Shown here: positions 1 through 9,797 of the stretch, in pieces | Layout of the letters: each line of letters starts with the position of its first letter | How positions within the stretch are numbered: the first letter of the stretch is position 1 | Origin: Bacilli bacterium | GTDB taxonomy: Bacteria > Bacillota_I > Bacilli_A > RF39 > UBA660 | Length of the DNA stretch: 48,765 bases | NCBI GenBank assembly: GCA_017938725.1 | Contig: JAGBAW010000013.1 | Coordinates: 1-48,765 of the forward strand | Reading direction: 5' to 3' | Translations under genes and position numbers: made by a program | The notes under the pieces: generated by a model | The model's database searches: none | Told to the model about the DNA's origin: nothing | Seen by the model: only the letters and a program-made list of their open reading frames with translations

Positions 1-4
1 TAAA

Positions 5-35
5 ACCTTTTAAGCTTAGAGCTTATATTAAAGGT
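5..35. other. Hairpin at window edge, possible terminator of an upstream gene
   Basis: ACCTTT (5-10) pairs with AAAGGT (30-35). TAAGCT (11-16) pairs with AGCTTA (20-25) around a TAG loop, leaving a 4-nt bulge on the 3' side. The following bases are T-rich but not a clean T-run. It could end a gene lying before the window. Nothing else is recognised between 36 and 126. Confidence 0.3.
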
Positions 36-127
36 CTGTTTATTTTGTGTTAAATTAATTATATAACAGTTTTAAATTTTTGAGTGTTTTCTCTTTTTTT
101 TATATAATTTTACATTTTCCCACATCT

Positions 128-148
128 AGTTTACTACATCAGTAAACT
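128..148. promoter_or_regulatory. Palindrome just upstream of the first promoter (operator-like)
   Basis: AGTTTAC (128-134) and GTAAACT (142-148) form a perfect 7-bp inverted repeat with a 7-bp centre. It lies 8 bp upstream of the -35 at 157. The size and position suit a dimeric helix-turn-helix regulator, but a small RNA hairpin or chance is possible. No regulator is assigned. Confidence 0.3.
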
Positions 149-156
149 GAAAAAAT

Positions 157-185
157 TTGACAAACTGAATCCTTTGTGATAACAT
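157..185 (+). promoter_or_regulatory. Sigma-A-type promoter of the first gene
   Basis: TTGACA (157-162), a 17-bp spacer and TAACAT (180-185). The -35 is consensus and the -10 matches 4 of 6. The predicted start is near 192, giving a leader of about 20 nt before the ATG at 213. Confidence 0.6.
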
Positions 186-212
186 ATGTAGCCAATCAGG
201 GGGGATTTGATT

Positions 213-650
213 ATGAAATATAAATTAGAAGAACAAGATGGAGTTTATTTTTTAGATGTTTATTTAACCGATACTCTTGAAAATAAAACTTATGAGTATG
301 GTACTGCAGTTTTTGATACTAAAAGAAATACTTATTATTTGTTACCAGCTGAATCCAAAAAAATAGAGTTGACAGAATCATTTATTAATGTAATGGAAAT
401 ATTATTTTTAAATGATTTAGTTCCACGTCTTGATTTAACTTCAATGGTAGGTTTTTCAGTTCCTTTTATAAAGAAAGGCTCAAGAACTGGTGAATTAGCA
501 CATGATTCAAAAGATAGACTTATTGCATTATTTGAACAAAATGATATACAATATTTAACAAAATCTGAGGCTGATGATCAAAAATATACTCATCTTTTAA
601 CTGAATATCATAAAGGATATTATCCAGAAGAAAAAATGTTTCATATATAA
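213..650 (+). CDS. Hypothetical protein, 145 aa, upstream of rpoB
   Basis: I do not recognise this family. The product is a soluble acidic protein with no signal peptide or membrane segment. It mixes beta-type stretches (residues 1-45) with amphipathic helix (about 48-70), and has charged Asp/Lys/Glu segments toward the C-terminus (about 90-120). The start is ATG 213: the strong Shine-Dalgarno AGGGGGGA (198-205) lies 7 nt before it, whereas the in-frame TTG at 207 would leave almost no spacing. The gene has its own promoter (157-185) and a terminator (654-677), so it is monocistronic and not part of the rpoB unit. In many Firmicutes ribosomal protein genes lie here instead. The upstream palindrome hints at dedicated regulation. 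Confidence 0.75.
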   Translation: MKYKLEEQDGVYFLDVYLTDTLENKTYEYGTAVFDTKRNTYYLLPAESKKIELTESFINVMEILFLNDLVPRLDLTSMVGFSVPFIKKGSRTGELAHDSKDRLIALFEQNDIQYLTKSEADDQKYTHLLTEYHKGYYPEEKMFHI

Positions 651-653
651 TAT

Positions 654-677
654 AGATAACTAATTGTTATCTTTTTT
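654..677 (+). terminator. Rho-independent terminator after the first gene
   Basis: AGATAAC (654-660), loop TAATT, GTTATCT (666-672), followed by a T-run. It separates the small gene from rpoB. Confidence 0.7.
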
Positions 678-697
678 AATTATTTACAAAAAAGTTA

Positions 698-726
698 TTG
701 ACTTTATTCTATTTTTCTGATAACAT
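698..726 (+). promoter_or_regulatory. rpoBC promoter
   Basis: TTGACT (698-703), a 17-bp spacer and TAACAT (721-726). It has the same -10 hexamer and spacer length as the promoter at 157-185. The leader to the GTG at 802 is about 70 nt. Confidence 0.6.
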
Positions 727-801
727 TTTAAATTGGTACTATGTTTCTTTTTTTAGCCTGGAAACATGTTCTTTGAATATTATTGTTAGGGGTGAAAACA
801 C

Positions 802-3800
802 GTGGCTTATAAAGTAAAAAAAGTATGTAAAGATCGTGAAAGAAGAGATTTCTCAAAGATTGAGAATTCATTGGAATTAAAAGATTTACTTGAAATCCAG
901 AAAGGATCATATCAAGAATTCATCCAACATGGGATTCGTGAAGTTTTAGACGAATTATTTCCTGTAGATAATATTTCTGGTTCAATGTCATTAGCAATTG
1001 AAGATTATTCATTTGACGAACCAAGGTTGAGTATTAAAGAATGCAAGGAAAGAAAATCAACGTATGCGTCTCCTTTAAAGGTACAAGCTCGTTTATTTAA
1101 TAATGAAACAGGAGAGGTAAAAGAACAGGAATTATTCTTTGGTGATATGCCTCTTATGACTGAGAGTGGAACATTTATTATTAATGGTGCAGAGAGAGTA
1201 ATTGTATCACAACTTGTTCGTTCACCTAGTGCATATTATGGTATGGAGATGGATAAAAATGGTAGAAATATTTTTACATCACAAATTATACCTAATAGAG
1301 GTACTTGGCTTGAATACAAATTAAATAGTAAAGATTGTATCGATGTAAGAATTGATAGAAACAGAAAAGTAACAGCTGCTACTTTCTTACGTGCATTTGG
1401 TCTGTCTAGTAATGAAGATATAATTAATTTATTTGGAGAAGACGAATATTTATTAAATACTTTAGAAAAAGATTCTACAACAAATACTGATGAAGCATTA
1501 ATAGAAATATATGAAAAATTAAAACCAGGTGAACCCGCAACTATAGATAGTGCAAAAAATCATATAATAACTAGATTCTTTGATCCATTTAGATATGATT
1601 TATCTAAAGTTGGTAGATATAAATTTAATAAAAAACTAGATGTATGTGATCGTCTATTTGGACAAACTTTAGCAGAGGATATAGTGGTTGATGGTAAAGT
1701 TAAATATCAAAAAGGTACAGTTGTTACAAGAGAGGTATTAAATGATTTAAAACCTTTATTTAAAAATGGCCTAAATACTAAAAAAGTTTTAATAAATGAG
1801 GACTTAGATACATATGATAAGGTTCAAGTTGTTAGGGTTTTTGCGCCTAATAACCAAGATAAAATAATTAATATCATAGGTGTTGATCCAAGTATTACTG
1901 AAAAGAGATTAACTATATCTGATATATATGCAACTATATCATATTATTTAAATTTACTTTCAGGTATAGGTAGTTTAGATGAAATAGATCATTTATCAAA
2001 TCGTCGTGTAAAACAGGTTGGTGAACTTATCCAAAACCAATTTAGAATTGGTGTAACTAGAATGGAGAAAGTTATTCGCGAGAGAATGACTACTCTTGAT
2101 GAAGCTGATGCAACCCCCAAAGCATTAATTAATATAAGACCAATAACCGCTGTTATTAAAGAATTTTTTGGTAGTAGCCAGTTATCTCAATTCATGGATC
2201 AAATTAATCCTATATCAGAGTTAACTAATAAAAGACGTTTATCGGCTTTAGGACCAGGTGGACTTTCTCGTGATAGAGCTGCTATGGAAGTTCGTGACGT
2301 TAATGAATCACACTATGGTAGAATTTGTCCTATTGAATCACCAGAAGGTGCAAATATAGGTCTTATAACATCTCTTGCAAGTTATGCAAAAGTAAATGAA
2401 TATGGTTTTATTATGACTCCATATAGAAGAGTAAAAAATGGAAAGTTAGAGGAAGAAATAGATTATTTGACTGCAGATGAGGAACTTGATTATGTTATAA
2501 GTCAGGCTAGTGTCAAAATGGATGGTGACAGAATCGCTGATGAAGAAGTAACTGCTAGATTCCGTGGTGAAAATATAATTGCTAAATCAACAGAAGTAAA
2601 TTATATTGACGTATCTCCACAACAGATTATTTCGGTAACTGCATCTTGTATCCCTTTCCTTGATCATGATATGGCACACCGTGCACTGATGGGATCTAAT
2701 ATGCAACGTCAAGCATTACCACTATTAAAAGCAGAAGCACCATATGTAGGAACTGGTGTTGAATATATAGCTGCTAGAGATAGTGGGGCAACAATAGTAT
2801 CAAAATCTGATGGTGTTGTTGAATATGCTGATGGCAAAAAGATAGTTGTAAAAACAAAAGGTGGTAAAGATGTTTATACATTAATGAACTTTGAAGGTTC
2901 AAATGGCGGAACATGTTATCATCAAAGACCAATAGTTAAAGCTGGAGATAAAGTTGAAAGAAATATGATTATAGCTGATGGACCAAGTACAGATAAGGGT
3001 GAACTTGCACTTGGTAAAAACTTAGTTGTAGCATTCATGACATTTAATGGATATAACTATGAGGATGCTGTAATATTAAATGAAAAATTAGTAAGAGATG
3101 ATGTTTATACATCTGTTCATATAGAAAGTTATTCTATTCAATGCAGAGATACTAAATTAGGTCCAGAAGAAATTACACGTGATATTCCTAATATATCTGA
3201 GGATGCAAGAAAAAATCTTGATGCAGATGGTATTGTTAGAATTGGTACAGAAGTAAGAGAAAATGATATATTAGTTGGAAAAGTTACTCCAAAAGGTATG
3301 GTAGAACTTACTGCTGAAGAAAAATTATTACATGCTATATTTGGTGAGAAAACAAGGGAAGTTCGTGACACGTCACTACGTGTTCCACATGGTGGAGATG
3401 GTATTGTTCACGATATTAAAGTTTATACCAAAAAAGATAATGATGAACTTGCTAGTGGTGTAAGTAAAGAAATAAGAGTTTATATTGCTCAAAAAAGAAA
3501 AATACAAGTTGGTGATAAAGTAGCAGGTCGTCATGGTAATAAGGGTGTTGTATCTCTTGTATTACCACAAGAAGATATGCCTTATTTACCAGATGGTACT
3601 CCAGTTGATATTGTTTTAAATCCACTTGGTGTTCCATCACGTATGAACTTAGGTCAAGTACTTGAACTTCACTTAGGTATGGCTGCTAAGAAACTAGGAG
3701 TATATTGTTCTACTCCGGTATTTGATGGTGCTAGTATGCAAGATATATCTGAAATGATGAAAGAGGCTGGACTTGATTCTGATGGTAAAACTGTTTTATA

Positions 3801-4392
3801 TGATGGTAGAACAGGAGAACCATTTGATAACAGGGTTTCTGTTGGTGTTATGTATATGATTAAACTAGATCACATGGTTGATGATAAGTTGCATGCACGT
3901 GCAACAGGACCATATTCACTTGTAACACAACAACCACTTGGTGGTAAAGCACAGCTTGGTGGTCAAAGATTTGGTGAGATGGAAGTTTGGGCATTAGAAG
4001 CATATGGTGCAGCAAATGTTCTACAGGAGATTGTTACATTTAAATCAGATGATGTTGTAGGAAGAGTAAAAGCTTATGAAGCTATTGTTAAAGGTAACAA
4101 AGTAGAAGCTTCAGGAGTTCCAGAAAGTTTCAGAGTCCTTGTTAAAGAACTTCAAGCACTTGGGCTTGATGTATCAATGATTGATGAAAAAGGAAAAGAA
4201 GTTGGAATAACTGAGCTTGAAAAGGAAGAAAATCAGGAAAGTACAGCATTATCAATTGATGAGATTGAAATAAAGGATATAAAGAAAAGCAATTTAGATA
4301 AAATATTATCAACGGATGATGAAGATGAAGAAGAGGAAACCTTTGAAAATATAGAAGCAATTGAATTTGTTGAAGGGGAGGATGAAGAATAA
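802..4392 (+). CDS. rpoB: DNA-directed RNA polymerase subunit beta
   Basis: This is the catalytic beta subunit of RNA polymerase, 1196 aa, a normal length for Firmicutes. Translation starts at GTG 802 with AGGGGTGA at 788-795. Recognisable blocks are the protrusion/lobe, the rifampicin pocket beginning [13 protein letters not shown] (about residues 456-468), [17 protein letters not shown], and the C-terminal clamp segment [20 protein letters not shown]. The C-terminal tail is very acidic (Asp/Glu-rich after about 1170). In the rifampicin pocket, Asn476 occupies the position of E. coli His526 and Ile468 that of Asn518. The stop codon overlaps the rpoC start by one base (TAATG), indicating translational coupling. 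Confidence 0.98.
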   Translation: MAYKVKKVCKDRERRDFSKIENSLELKDLLEIQKGSYQEFIQHGIREVLDELFPVDNISGSMSLAIEDYSFDEPRLSIKECKERKSTYASPLKVQARLFNNETGEVKEQELFFGDMPLMTESGTFIINGAERVIVSQLVRSPSAYYGMEMDKNGRNIFTSQIIPNRGTWLEYKLNSKDCIDVRIDRNRKVTAATFLRAFGLSSNEDIINLFGEDEYLLNTLEKDSTTNTDEALIEIYEKLKPGEPATIDSAKNHIITRFFDPFRYDLSKVGRYKFNKKLDVCDRLFGQTLAEDIVVDGKVKYQKGTVVTREVLNDLKPLFKNGLNTKKVLINEDLDTYDKVQVVRVFAPNNQDKIINIIGVDPSITEKRLTISDIYATISYYLNLLSGIGSLDEIDHLSNRRVKQVGELIQNQFRIGVTRMEKVIRERMTTLDEADATPKALINIRPITAVIKEFFGSSQLSQFMDQINPISELTNKRRLSALGPGGLSRDRAAMEVRDVNESHYGRICPIESPEGANIGLITSLASYAKVNEYGFIMTPYRRVKNGKLEEEIDYLTADEELDYVISQASVKMDGDRIADEEVTARFRGENIIAKSTEVNYIDVSPQQIISVTASCIPFLDHDMAHRALMGSNMQRQALPLLKAEAPYVGTGVEYIAARDSGATIVSKSDGVVEYADGKKIVVKTKGGKDVYTLMNFEGSNGGTCYHQRPIVKAGDKVERNMIIADGPSTDKGELALGKNLVVAFMTFNGYNYEDAVILNEKLVRDDVYTSVHIESYSIQCRDTKLGPEEITRDIPNISEDARKNLDADGIVRIGTEVRENDILVGKVTPKGMVELTAEEKLLHAIFGEKTREVRDTSLRVPHGGDGIVHDIKVYTKKDNDELASGVSKEIRVYIAQKRKIQVGDKVAGRHGNKGVVSLVLPQEDMPYLPDGTPVDIVLNPLGVPSRMNLGQVLELHLGMAAKKLGVYCSTPVFDGASMQDISEMMKEAGLDSDGKTVLYDGRTGEPFDNRVSVGVMYMIKLDHMVDDKLHARATGPYSLVTQQPLGGKAQLGGQRFGEMEVWALEAYGAANVLQEIVTFKSDDVVGRVKAYEAIVKGNKVEASGVPESFRVLVKELQALGLDVSMIDEKGKEVGITELEKEENQESTALSIDEIEIKDIKKSNLDKILSTDDEDEEEETFENIEAIEFVEGEDEE

Positions 4393-7300
4393 TGGATGTT
4401 AATAGATTTGAAGGATTAAAAATATCTATCGCTTCTCCTGAAAAGATTCGTGAATGGTCTCATGGTGAAGTAAAAAAACCAGAAACAATTAACTATCGTA
4501 CTTTAAAGCCAGAGAGAGATGGACTCTTTTGTGAGAAGATTTTTGGACCAACTAAGGATTATGAATGTTCTTGTGGGAAGTATAAGAGATTAAGGTATAA
4601 AGACATAGTATGTGATAGATGTGGTGTTGAAGTTACTAAGGCTAAGGTTCGTCGTGAGAGGATGGGTCATATAGAGCTTGCAACTCCAGTATCTCATATT
4701 TGGTTCTTTAAAGGTGTTCCATCACGTATGGGGCTTGTACTTGATATGTCTCCTAGAGATTTAGAAGAAGTATTGTATTTTGTTAGTTATGTTGTTATCA
4801 ACCCAGGTAGTGCACCACTTGAAAAGAAACAAACCCTATCAGATAAAGAATATAGAATATACTATGAAAAATATGGTGATAGTTTTGAAGCAGGGATGGG
4901 TGCTGAAGCAATTAAGAAATTATTAAAAGAAGTAAATATAGACGAAGAAATTGAAAAACTACAAAAGGAATTAGAAAATGCTCAAGAACAAAAAAGAACA
5001 AGAATCTTAAAGAGACTTGAAATACTTGATTCATTTTGGGAATCTGGTAATAAACCTGAGTGGATGATACTTGATTGTATACCAGTAATTCCACCAGAAC
5101 TTAGACCAATGATTCAACTTGATGGTGGTAGATTTGCTACAAGTGACTTAAATGATTTATATAGGCGTGTTATTAATCGTAACAATCGTTTAAAGAAATT
5201 ATTAGATTTAGGTGCACCATCTATAATCGTTCAAAATGAAAAACGTATGCTTCAAGAAGCAGTAGATGCTTTATTTGATAATGGTCGTCGTGGTAGAAAT
5301 GTTACTGGTCCATCTAATAGAGCATTAAAATCCCTTTCAAGCATGCTTAAAGGTAAACAAGGTAGATTTAGACAAAATTTACTTGGTAAACGTGTTGATT
5401 ATTCTGGTCGTTCAGTTATAGTAGTTGGGCCATCACTTAAAATGTATCAATGTGGTATACCAAAAGAAATGGCACTTGAATTATTTAAACCACATGTAAT
5501 ACGCGGACTTGTTGAAAAAGAAATAGTTCATAATATTAAATCTGCTAAGAAAATGATTGAAAATCAGGATGACAGAGTTTGGGATATAGTAGAAGAAGTT
5601 ATTAAAGAGCATCCAGTACTTTTAAATCGTGCTCCAACTCTTCATAGACTTGGTATTCAAGCATTTGAGCCAAAGTTAATAGATGGTAAAGCTATTAGAC
5701 TTCATCCACTAGTATGTCCAGCATTTAATGCGGACTTTGATGGTGACCAGATGGCTGTGCATGTACCACTTTCTGAAGAGGCTCAAGCGGAAGCTAGAAT
5801 TCTTATGCTAGGTGCTAATAATATTCTTAAACCATCAGATGGTAAACCAATTGTTACACCAGCACAAGATATGGTACTTGGTAACTATTATTTAACTATG
5901 GAAAAGGCAAATGAAGATGAAGGAAGAGTATTTAAAAATGCAAATGAAGCATTAATGGCTTATGAAAGAAGAGAAATTAATCTTCATACAAGACTTGCTA
6001 TTCCTGTAAAATCATTTAAACATAAAGTATTTATGGATAGTCAAAAAGATAAATATTTAATAACTACTGTTGGTAAATTAAAATTAAATGAAGTATTACC
6101 TGATGCATATCAATATATTAACGATGGTAGTAAAGAAAATATTGAAAAAATGACTCCAAATAAATTCTTTGCTGATAAAGGAACTGATATTAAAGCATTT
6201 ATAAAAGAATTACCACTATCTGAACCAATAGGTAAAAAGGGTCTTCAAAATATAATTGCTCAAGTATTTAAAAGATATAAAACAACTGAAACATCTATAA
6301 TGCTTGATAAATTAAAAGATTTAGGATTTAAGTATTCTACACTTTCAGGTATAACAATGTCAGCATTTGATATTGTTACAACAGATAATAAGGAAAAAAT
6401 TATTGCTGAAGGTAAGAAAAAGGTTGAACAAATTGGTAAACAATATAAGAGAGGTTTAATTACTGAACAAGAAAGATATGAAAGAGTTCTTGATGTTTGG
6501 AATAATGCAAATGAAGAAATTAAATCTGATCTTACTGAATTATCTAAGGAAAATAGTGATAATCCAATATTTATTATGATGAGTTCAGGTGCTCGTGGTA
6601 GTATGGAACAATTTAGACAGCTTGCGGGTATGTGTGGTCTTATGGCTAAACCAAATGGTATGACTGTTGAAATACCAATAACTTCAAACTTTACTGAAGG
6701 GTTAACTGTATCTGAATACTTCTTATCAACACATGGTTCAAGAAAAGGAAACGTAGATACAGCACTTAAAACAGCAAACTCTGGTTATTTGACAAGACGT
6801 CTAGTAGATGTTGTTCAAGATGTAATAGTTAAAGAACATGATTGCGGAACAATACAAGGTGTATTAGTTGAGGCGTTTATAAATGAAAAAGATGGTAGTG
6901 TAATTGAATCACTTTCAGAACGTATTACCGGTAGATATACTAATAAGAAAGTAATAAATCCACAAACTAAAGAAGTTATTATTGAAAAAGGTGAATTAAT
7001 TACAGAACAAATAGCTGACAAAATTGAGAAGGCAGGAATAACTGCTGTTGAAATAAGGACAACTTTAACTTGTAAGACAGAAAATGGTGTATGTCAGATG
7101 TGTTATGGTAGAAACCTTGCTACAAGTAATGTTGCTGAGATTGGGGAAGCAGTAGGTATTATGGCTGCACAATCAATTGGTGAACCAGGTACACAACTTA
7201 CAATGCGTACATTCCATACTGGTGGTGTTGCATCTGGTGAGGATATTACTCAAGGTCTTCCTCGTGTAGAAGAGTTATTTGAAGCAAGAACACCAAAAGT

Positions 7301-8015
7301 TAAGGCAACAGTCGCTGAAATAAGTGGTAAAATTACTAATATTGAAAACCAAAATGGTAAATTTAAAATTAGTATTACAAATGATAAAGAAACTAGAGAA
7401 CAAACTACAAATTATGGAGTTAAGCTTCGTGTAGAAGTAGGGGATACTGTTAAGCCAGGAGATAGACTTAATGAAGGATCAATTAGTCCTAAAGAGTTAC
7501 TTGCGGTTACAGATCCAATAACTGTACAAAATTATATTGTACAGGAGGTTCAACATGTATATCGTTCTCAAGGTGTTGATATTGCTGATAAACATATTGA
7601 AATTATTGTTCGTAAGATGATATCAAGAATGAGAATAGTTGATGGTGGAGATACTACATTACTTGTTGGTAAAGTTGTATCATTAAATAGATTTACTGAA
7701 GAAAATAAAAAGGTAATATTACAAGGTAAAAAACCAGCTACGGCAAGACCTCTAATGCTTGGTATTACAAAAGCATCACTTGAAACAGATTCATTCTTAT
7801 CAGCTGCATCATTCCAGGAAACAACTAGAATATTAACTGATGCTGCAATAAAGGGTAAAGTTGATAAATTAGAGGGACTAAAAGAAAATGTTATTATCGG
7901 TAAGTTAATCCCAGCTGGAACAGGTGTAAAAAAATATGCCAATACTAAATTTACTTTAGAAAAAGAATATTATGATGAAGAGCCACTTGATGTTTTAGAA
8001 GAAGAATTATTATAA
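4392..8015 (+). CDS. rpoC: DNA-directed RNA polymerase subunit beta'
   Basis: This is the beta' subunit, 1207 aa. The N-terminal zinc-binding cysteines are at CSCGKYKR...CDRCGVEV (about residues 57-78). The catalytic Mg2+ loop [12 protein letters not shown] lies near residue 450. The second zinc cluster is present ([13 protein letters not shown], near 895-907), as is the C-terminal block [23 protein letters not shown]. The start ATG 4392 overlaps the last base of rpoB, and the Shine-Dalgarno (GGGGAGGATGAAG, 4375-4387) lies inside rpoB. No Bacillus-type insertions or losses were noticed. Confidence 0.98.
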   Translation: MDVNRFEGLKISIASPEKIREWSHGEVKKPETINYRTLKPERDGLFCEKIFGPTKDYECSCGKYKRLRYKDIVCDRCGVEVTKAKVRRERMGHIELATPVSHIWFFKGVPSRMGLVLDMSPRDLEEVLYFVSYVVINPGSAPLEKKQTLSDKEYRIYYEKYGDSFEAGMGAEAIKKLLKEVNIDEEIEKLQKELENAQEQKRTRILKRLEILDSFWESGNKPEWMILDCIPVIPPELRPMIQLDGGRFATSDLNDLYRRVINRNNRLKKLLDLGAPSIIVQNEKRMLQEAVDALFDNGRRGRNVTGPSNRALKSLSSMLKGKQGRFRQNLLGKRVDYSGRSVIVVGPSLKMYQCGIPKEMALELFKPHVIRGLVEKEIVHNIKSAKKMIENQDDRVWDIVEEVIKEHPVLLNRAPTLHRLGIQAFEPKLIDGKAIRLHPLVCPAFNADFDGDQMAVHVPLSEEAQAEARILMLGANNILKPSDGKPIVTPAQDMVLGNYYLTMEKANEDEGRVFKNANEALMAYERREINLHTRLAIPVKSFKHKVFMDSQKDKYLITTVGKLKLNEVLPDAYQYINDGSKENIEKMTPNKFFADKGTDIKAFIKELPLSEPIGKKGLQNIIAQVFKRYKTTETSIMLDKLKDLGFKYSTLSGITMSAFDIVTTDNKEKIIAEGKKKVEQIGKQYKRGLITEQERYERVLDVWNNANEEIKSDLTELSKENSDNPIFIMMSSGARGSMEQFRQLAGMCGLMAKPNGMTVEIPITSNFTEGLTVSEYFLSTHGSRKGNVDTALKTANSGYLTRRLVDVVQDVIVKEHDCGTIQGVLVEAFINEKDGSVIESLSERITGRYTNKKVINPQTKEVIIEKGELITEQIADKIEKAGITAVEIRTTLTCKTENGVCQMCYGRNLATSNVAEIGEAVGIMAAQSIGEPGTQLTMRTFHTGGVASGEDITQGLPRVEELFEARTPKVKATVAEISGKITNIENQNGKFKISITNDKETREQTTNYGVKLRVEVGDTVKPGDRLNEGSISPKELLAVTDPITVQNYIVQEVQHVYRSQGVDIADKHIEIIVRKMISRMRIVDGGDTTLLVGKVVSLNRFTEENKKVILQGKKPATARPLMLGITKASLETDSFLSAASFQETTRILTDAAIKGKVDKLEGLKENVIIGKLIPAGTGVKKYANTKFTLEKEYYDEEPLDVLEEELL

Positions 8016-8029
8016 TTTTTCTTCTTTTT
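7999..8029 (+). terminator. Possible weak terminator overlapping the rpoC stop
   Basis: AAGAAGAA (7999-8006) can pair with TTCTTCTT (8019-8026), with an A/T-only interior and a short T-run. The stem is weak and partly coding, so efficiency is doubtful. Confidence 0.35.
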
Positions 8030-8044
8030 ATTTAAAAACATGTA

Positions 8045-8053
8045 TGCTATAAT
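8045..8053 (+). promoter_or_regulatory. Extended -10 promoter of the zinc-ribbon gene
   Basis: TGCTATAAT (8045-8053) has the TGn extension and a consensus -10. No good -35 is visible. AGGAGG (8065-8070) follows. Confidence 0.55.
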
Positions 8054-8077
8054 ATAATTAAAAAAGGAGGTATAAAT

Positions 8078-8410
8078 ATGTATTGTTCAAAGTGTGGAAA
8101 GAAATTAGATAATAAGGCTATTTTTTGTTCTGAATGCGGAAATGAAGTAAATAATCAAACTGTAGTATCAAATACTAATAATGTAAAAAATAGTGGTTCA
8201 TCATTTGGATGGGGAGTACTAGGATTTTTTATTCCACTTGCTGGTTTAATATTATTCCTAGTATGGAAAACTGATAGACCAAAAGATTCCAAGGCAGCTG
8301 GTATAGGTGCATTAATAGGTATGGTTGCTTTAGTATTATTATATATACTATTATTTGTATTAGCGTTCTCAATTGGTTATAGCAGTGTAAGCAATAGTAT
8401 TTATTATTAA
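8078..8410 (+). CDS. Zinc-ribbon double-spanning membrane protein
   Basis: 110 aa. The N-terminus is a zinc ribbon with two CxxC knuckles: CSKC at residues 3-6 and CSEC at 17-20. An Asn/Ser-rich linker follows, then two hydrophobic segments (about 44-62 and 76-98) separated by a short charged loop (KTDRPKDSK). The zinc ribbon is probably cytoplasmic. Such short zinc-ribbon membrane proteins are common in Firmicutes and mostly uncharacterised. The gene has its own extended -10 promoter and a strong terminator, so it is monocistronic. I assign no specific function. Confidence 0.85.
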   Translation: MYCSKCGKKLDNKAIFCSECGNEVNNQTVVSNTNNVKNSGSSFGWGVLGFFIPLAGLILFLVWKTDRPKDSKAAGIGALIGMVALVLLYILLFVLAFSIGYSSVSNSIYY

Positions 8411-8433
8411 AATCTTCTTTTGAAGATTTTTTT
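8410..8433 (+). terminator. Rho-independent terminator of the zinc-ribbon gene
   Basis: AAATCTTC (8410-8417), loop TTTT, GAAGATTT (8422-8429), followed by a T-run to 8433. Confidence 0.8.
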
Positions 8434-8442
8434 CTATCTTTA

Positions 8443-8451
8443 TGTTATAAT
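8443..8451 (+). promoter_or_regulatory. Extended -10 promoter of tilS-ftsH
   Basis: TGTTATAAT (8443-8451). The predicted start is near 8458, so an ATG at 8457 would be leaderless. This supports ATG 8469 as the tilS start. Confidence 0.55.
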
Positions 8452-8468
8452 ATTTCATGGTGATTTAT

Positions 8469-9797
8469 ATGAAAGAGGTAACTGAATTTTTAGATAAATA
8501 CTTAAATAATAATGATATAGTTGTATGTGCTACATCTGGTGGTGTGGATTCTATGTCCTTATTAAATATACTTATAAATTATAAAAAAAATATAAAGATA
8601 ATATGTGCACATGTAAATCACAATTTAAGAGATGAAAGCAATGAAGAATATGAATTCGTAAAAGAGTATTGTAAAGATAATAATATTATATTTGAGGGAA
8701 CTATATTAGGTAAAAATATAAAAGGAAATTTAGAAGCTGAGTTCAGAAAAAAAAGATATACTTTTTTTGAAGATATAATAAAAAAATATGGTGCAAAATA
8801 CTTATTTACTGCGCATCATGGGGATGATTTAGTAGAAACAATATTAATGAGGATTGTAAGGGGTTCATCAATTGAAGGATATTCTGGTTTTGATAAAGTA
8901 ACTGATAAAGGATTTTATAAAATACTAAGACCTATGATATTTTTGACCAAAGATGAAATATATAAATATGTTAAAGAAAATGGTATTGAATACAGGGAAG
9001 ATAAAACAAATGAAAGTGATAAATACACTAGAAATAGATATAGAAAATATATCTTGCCTAAGCTAAAGGAAGAAAATCATAATGTACATAAGAAATTTTT
9101 AAAGTATAGTGAAGAAATTAGTGAATCATATAAGTTTATACACAATTTTGTAAAAGATATAATTAGAACCAGTTTTTCAGACAATAACTTAAAATTAAAT
9201 GATATTAAGAAAATGGATGATTTTATAGTAAAAAAAGTATTATATGATATTACTAAAGACATTTATGCTGACAACTTGCATTTATTAACAGAAAAAAATA
9301 TAGATGGAATAGTAAAAATAATTAAATCTAATAGACCCAATTTAGAGATTGATTTACCTATGAATAAAAAAGCAATTAAAAAGTATGATACTCTTGTGAT
9401 TAAAGACAAAAATACATTTAATGACTATATATATGAAATAAAAAACGAAGACATTAAATTAGAACTAGGTACTATAAAGAAAGTTGATAGTACTACCTTA
9501 ACAAGTAATTATGTATGTCACTTAAATAGTAATGATATTAAATTACCTTTATACGTAAGAAATAGGAAATATGGAGATTATATTGAGGTTCTTGGTATGA
9601 ATGGTAAAAAAAAGATAAAAGATATTTTTATAGATGAAAAAATAAATAAAGAGATTAGGGATAAGTATCCAGTAGTAGTAGATAGTGATGATAATATAAT
9701 ATGGATTCCGGGTATAAAAAAATCTAAATATAATAGTTTAAATTCTAAAAAGTATGATATAATATTATGGTATACGAAGGAGGAAAAGGATGAATAA
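8469..9797 (+). CDS. tilS: tRNA(Ile)-lysidine synthase
   Basis: TilS ligates lysine to C34 of the CAU-anticodon tRNA-Ile using ATP, converting it to read AUA. The PP-loop SGGVDS is at residues 23-28. HVNHNLR and the FTAHHGDD segment that lines the active site follow, and the C-terminal TilS substrate domain (CHLNSNDIKLPLYVRNRKYGD onward) ends with PGIKKS. Length is 442 aa, usual for the family. ATG 8469 has GGTGAT at 8459-8464 as ribosome-binding site; ATG 8457 would sit at the predicted transcription start. The 3' end overlaps ftsH by 8 nt. The hpt gene that usually lies between tilS and ftsH in Bacilli is absent. Confidence 0.95.
   Translation: MKEVTEFLDKYLNNNDIVVCATSGGVDSMSLLNILINYKKNIKIICAHVNHNLRDESNEEYEFVKEYCKDNNIIFEGTILGKNIKGNLEAEFRKKRYTFFEDIIKKYGAKYLFTAHHGDDLVETILMRIVRGSSIEGYSGFDKVTDKGFYKILRPMIFLTKDEIYKYVKENGIEYREDKTNESDKYTRNRYRKYILPKLKEENHNVHKKFLKYSEEISESYKFIHNFVKDIIRTSFSDNNLKLNDIKKMDDFIVKKVLYDITKDIYADNLHLLTEKNIDGIVKIIKSNRPNLEIDLPMNKKAIKKYDTLVIKDKNTFNDYIYEIKNEDIKLELGTIKKVDSTTLTSNYVCHLNSNDIKLPLYVRNRKYGDYIEVLGMNGKKKIKDIFIDEKINKEIRDKYPVVVDSDDNIIWIPGIKKSKYNSLNSKKYDIILWYTKEEKDE

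Noticed and set aside
7568-7942. Long minus-strand open frame inside rpoC
   Set aside because: It is a shadow of a conserved coding frame. No promoter or ribosome-binding site is present and the translation has no recognisable domain.
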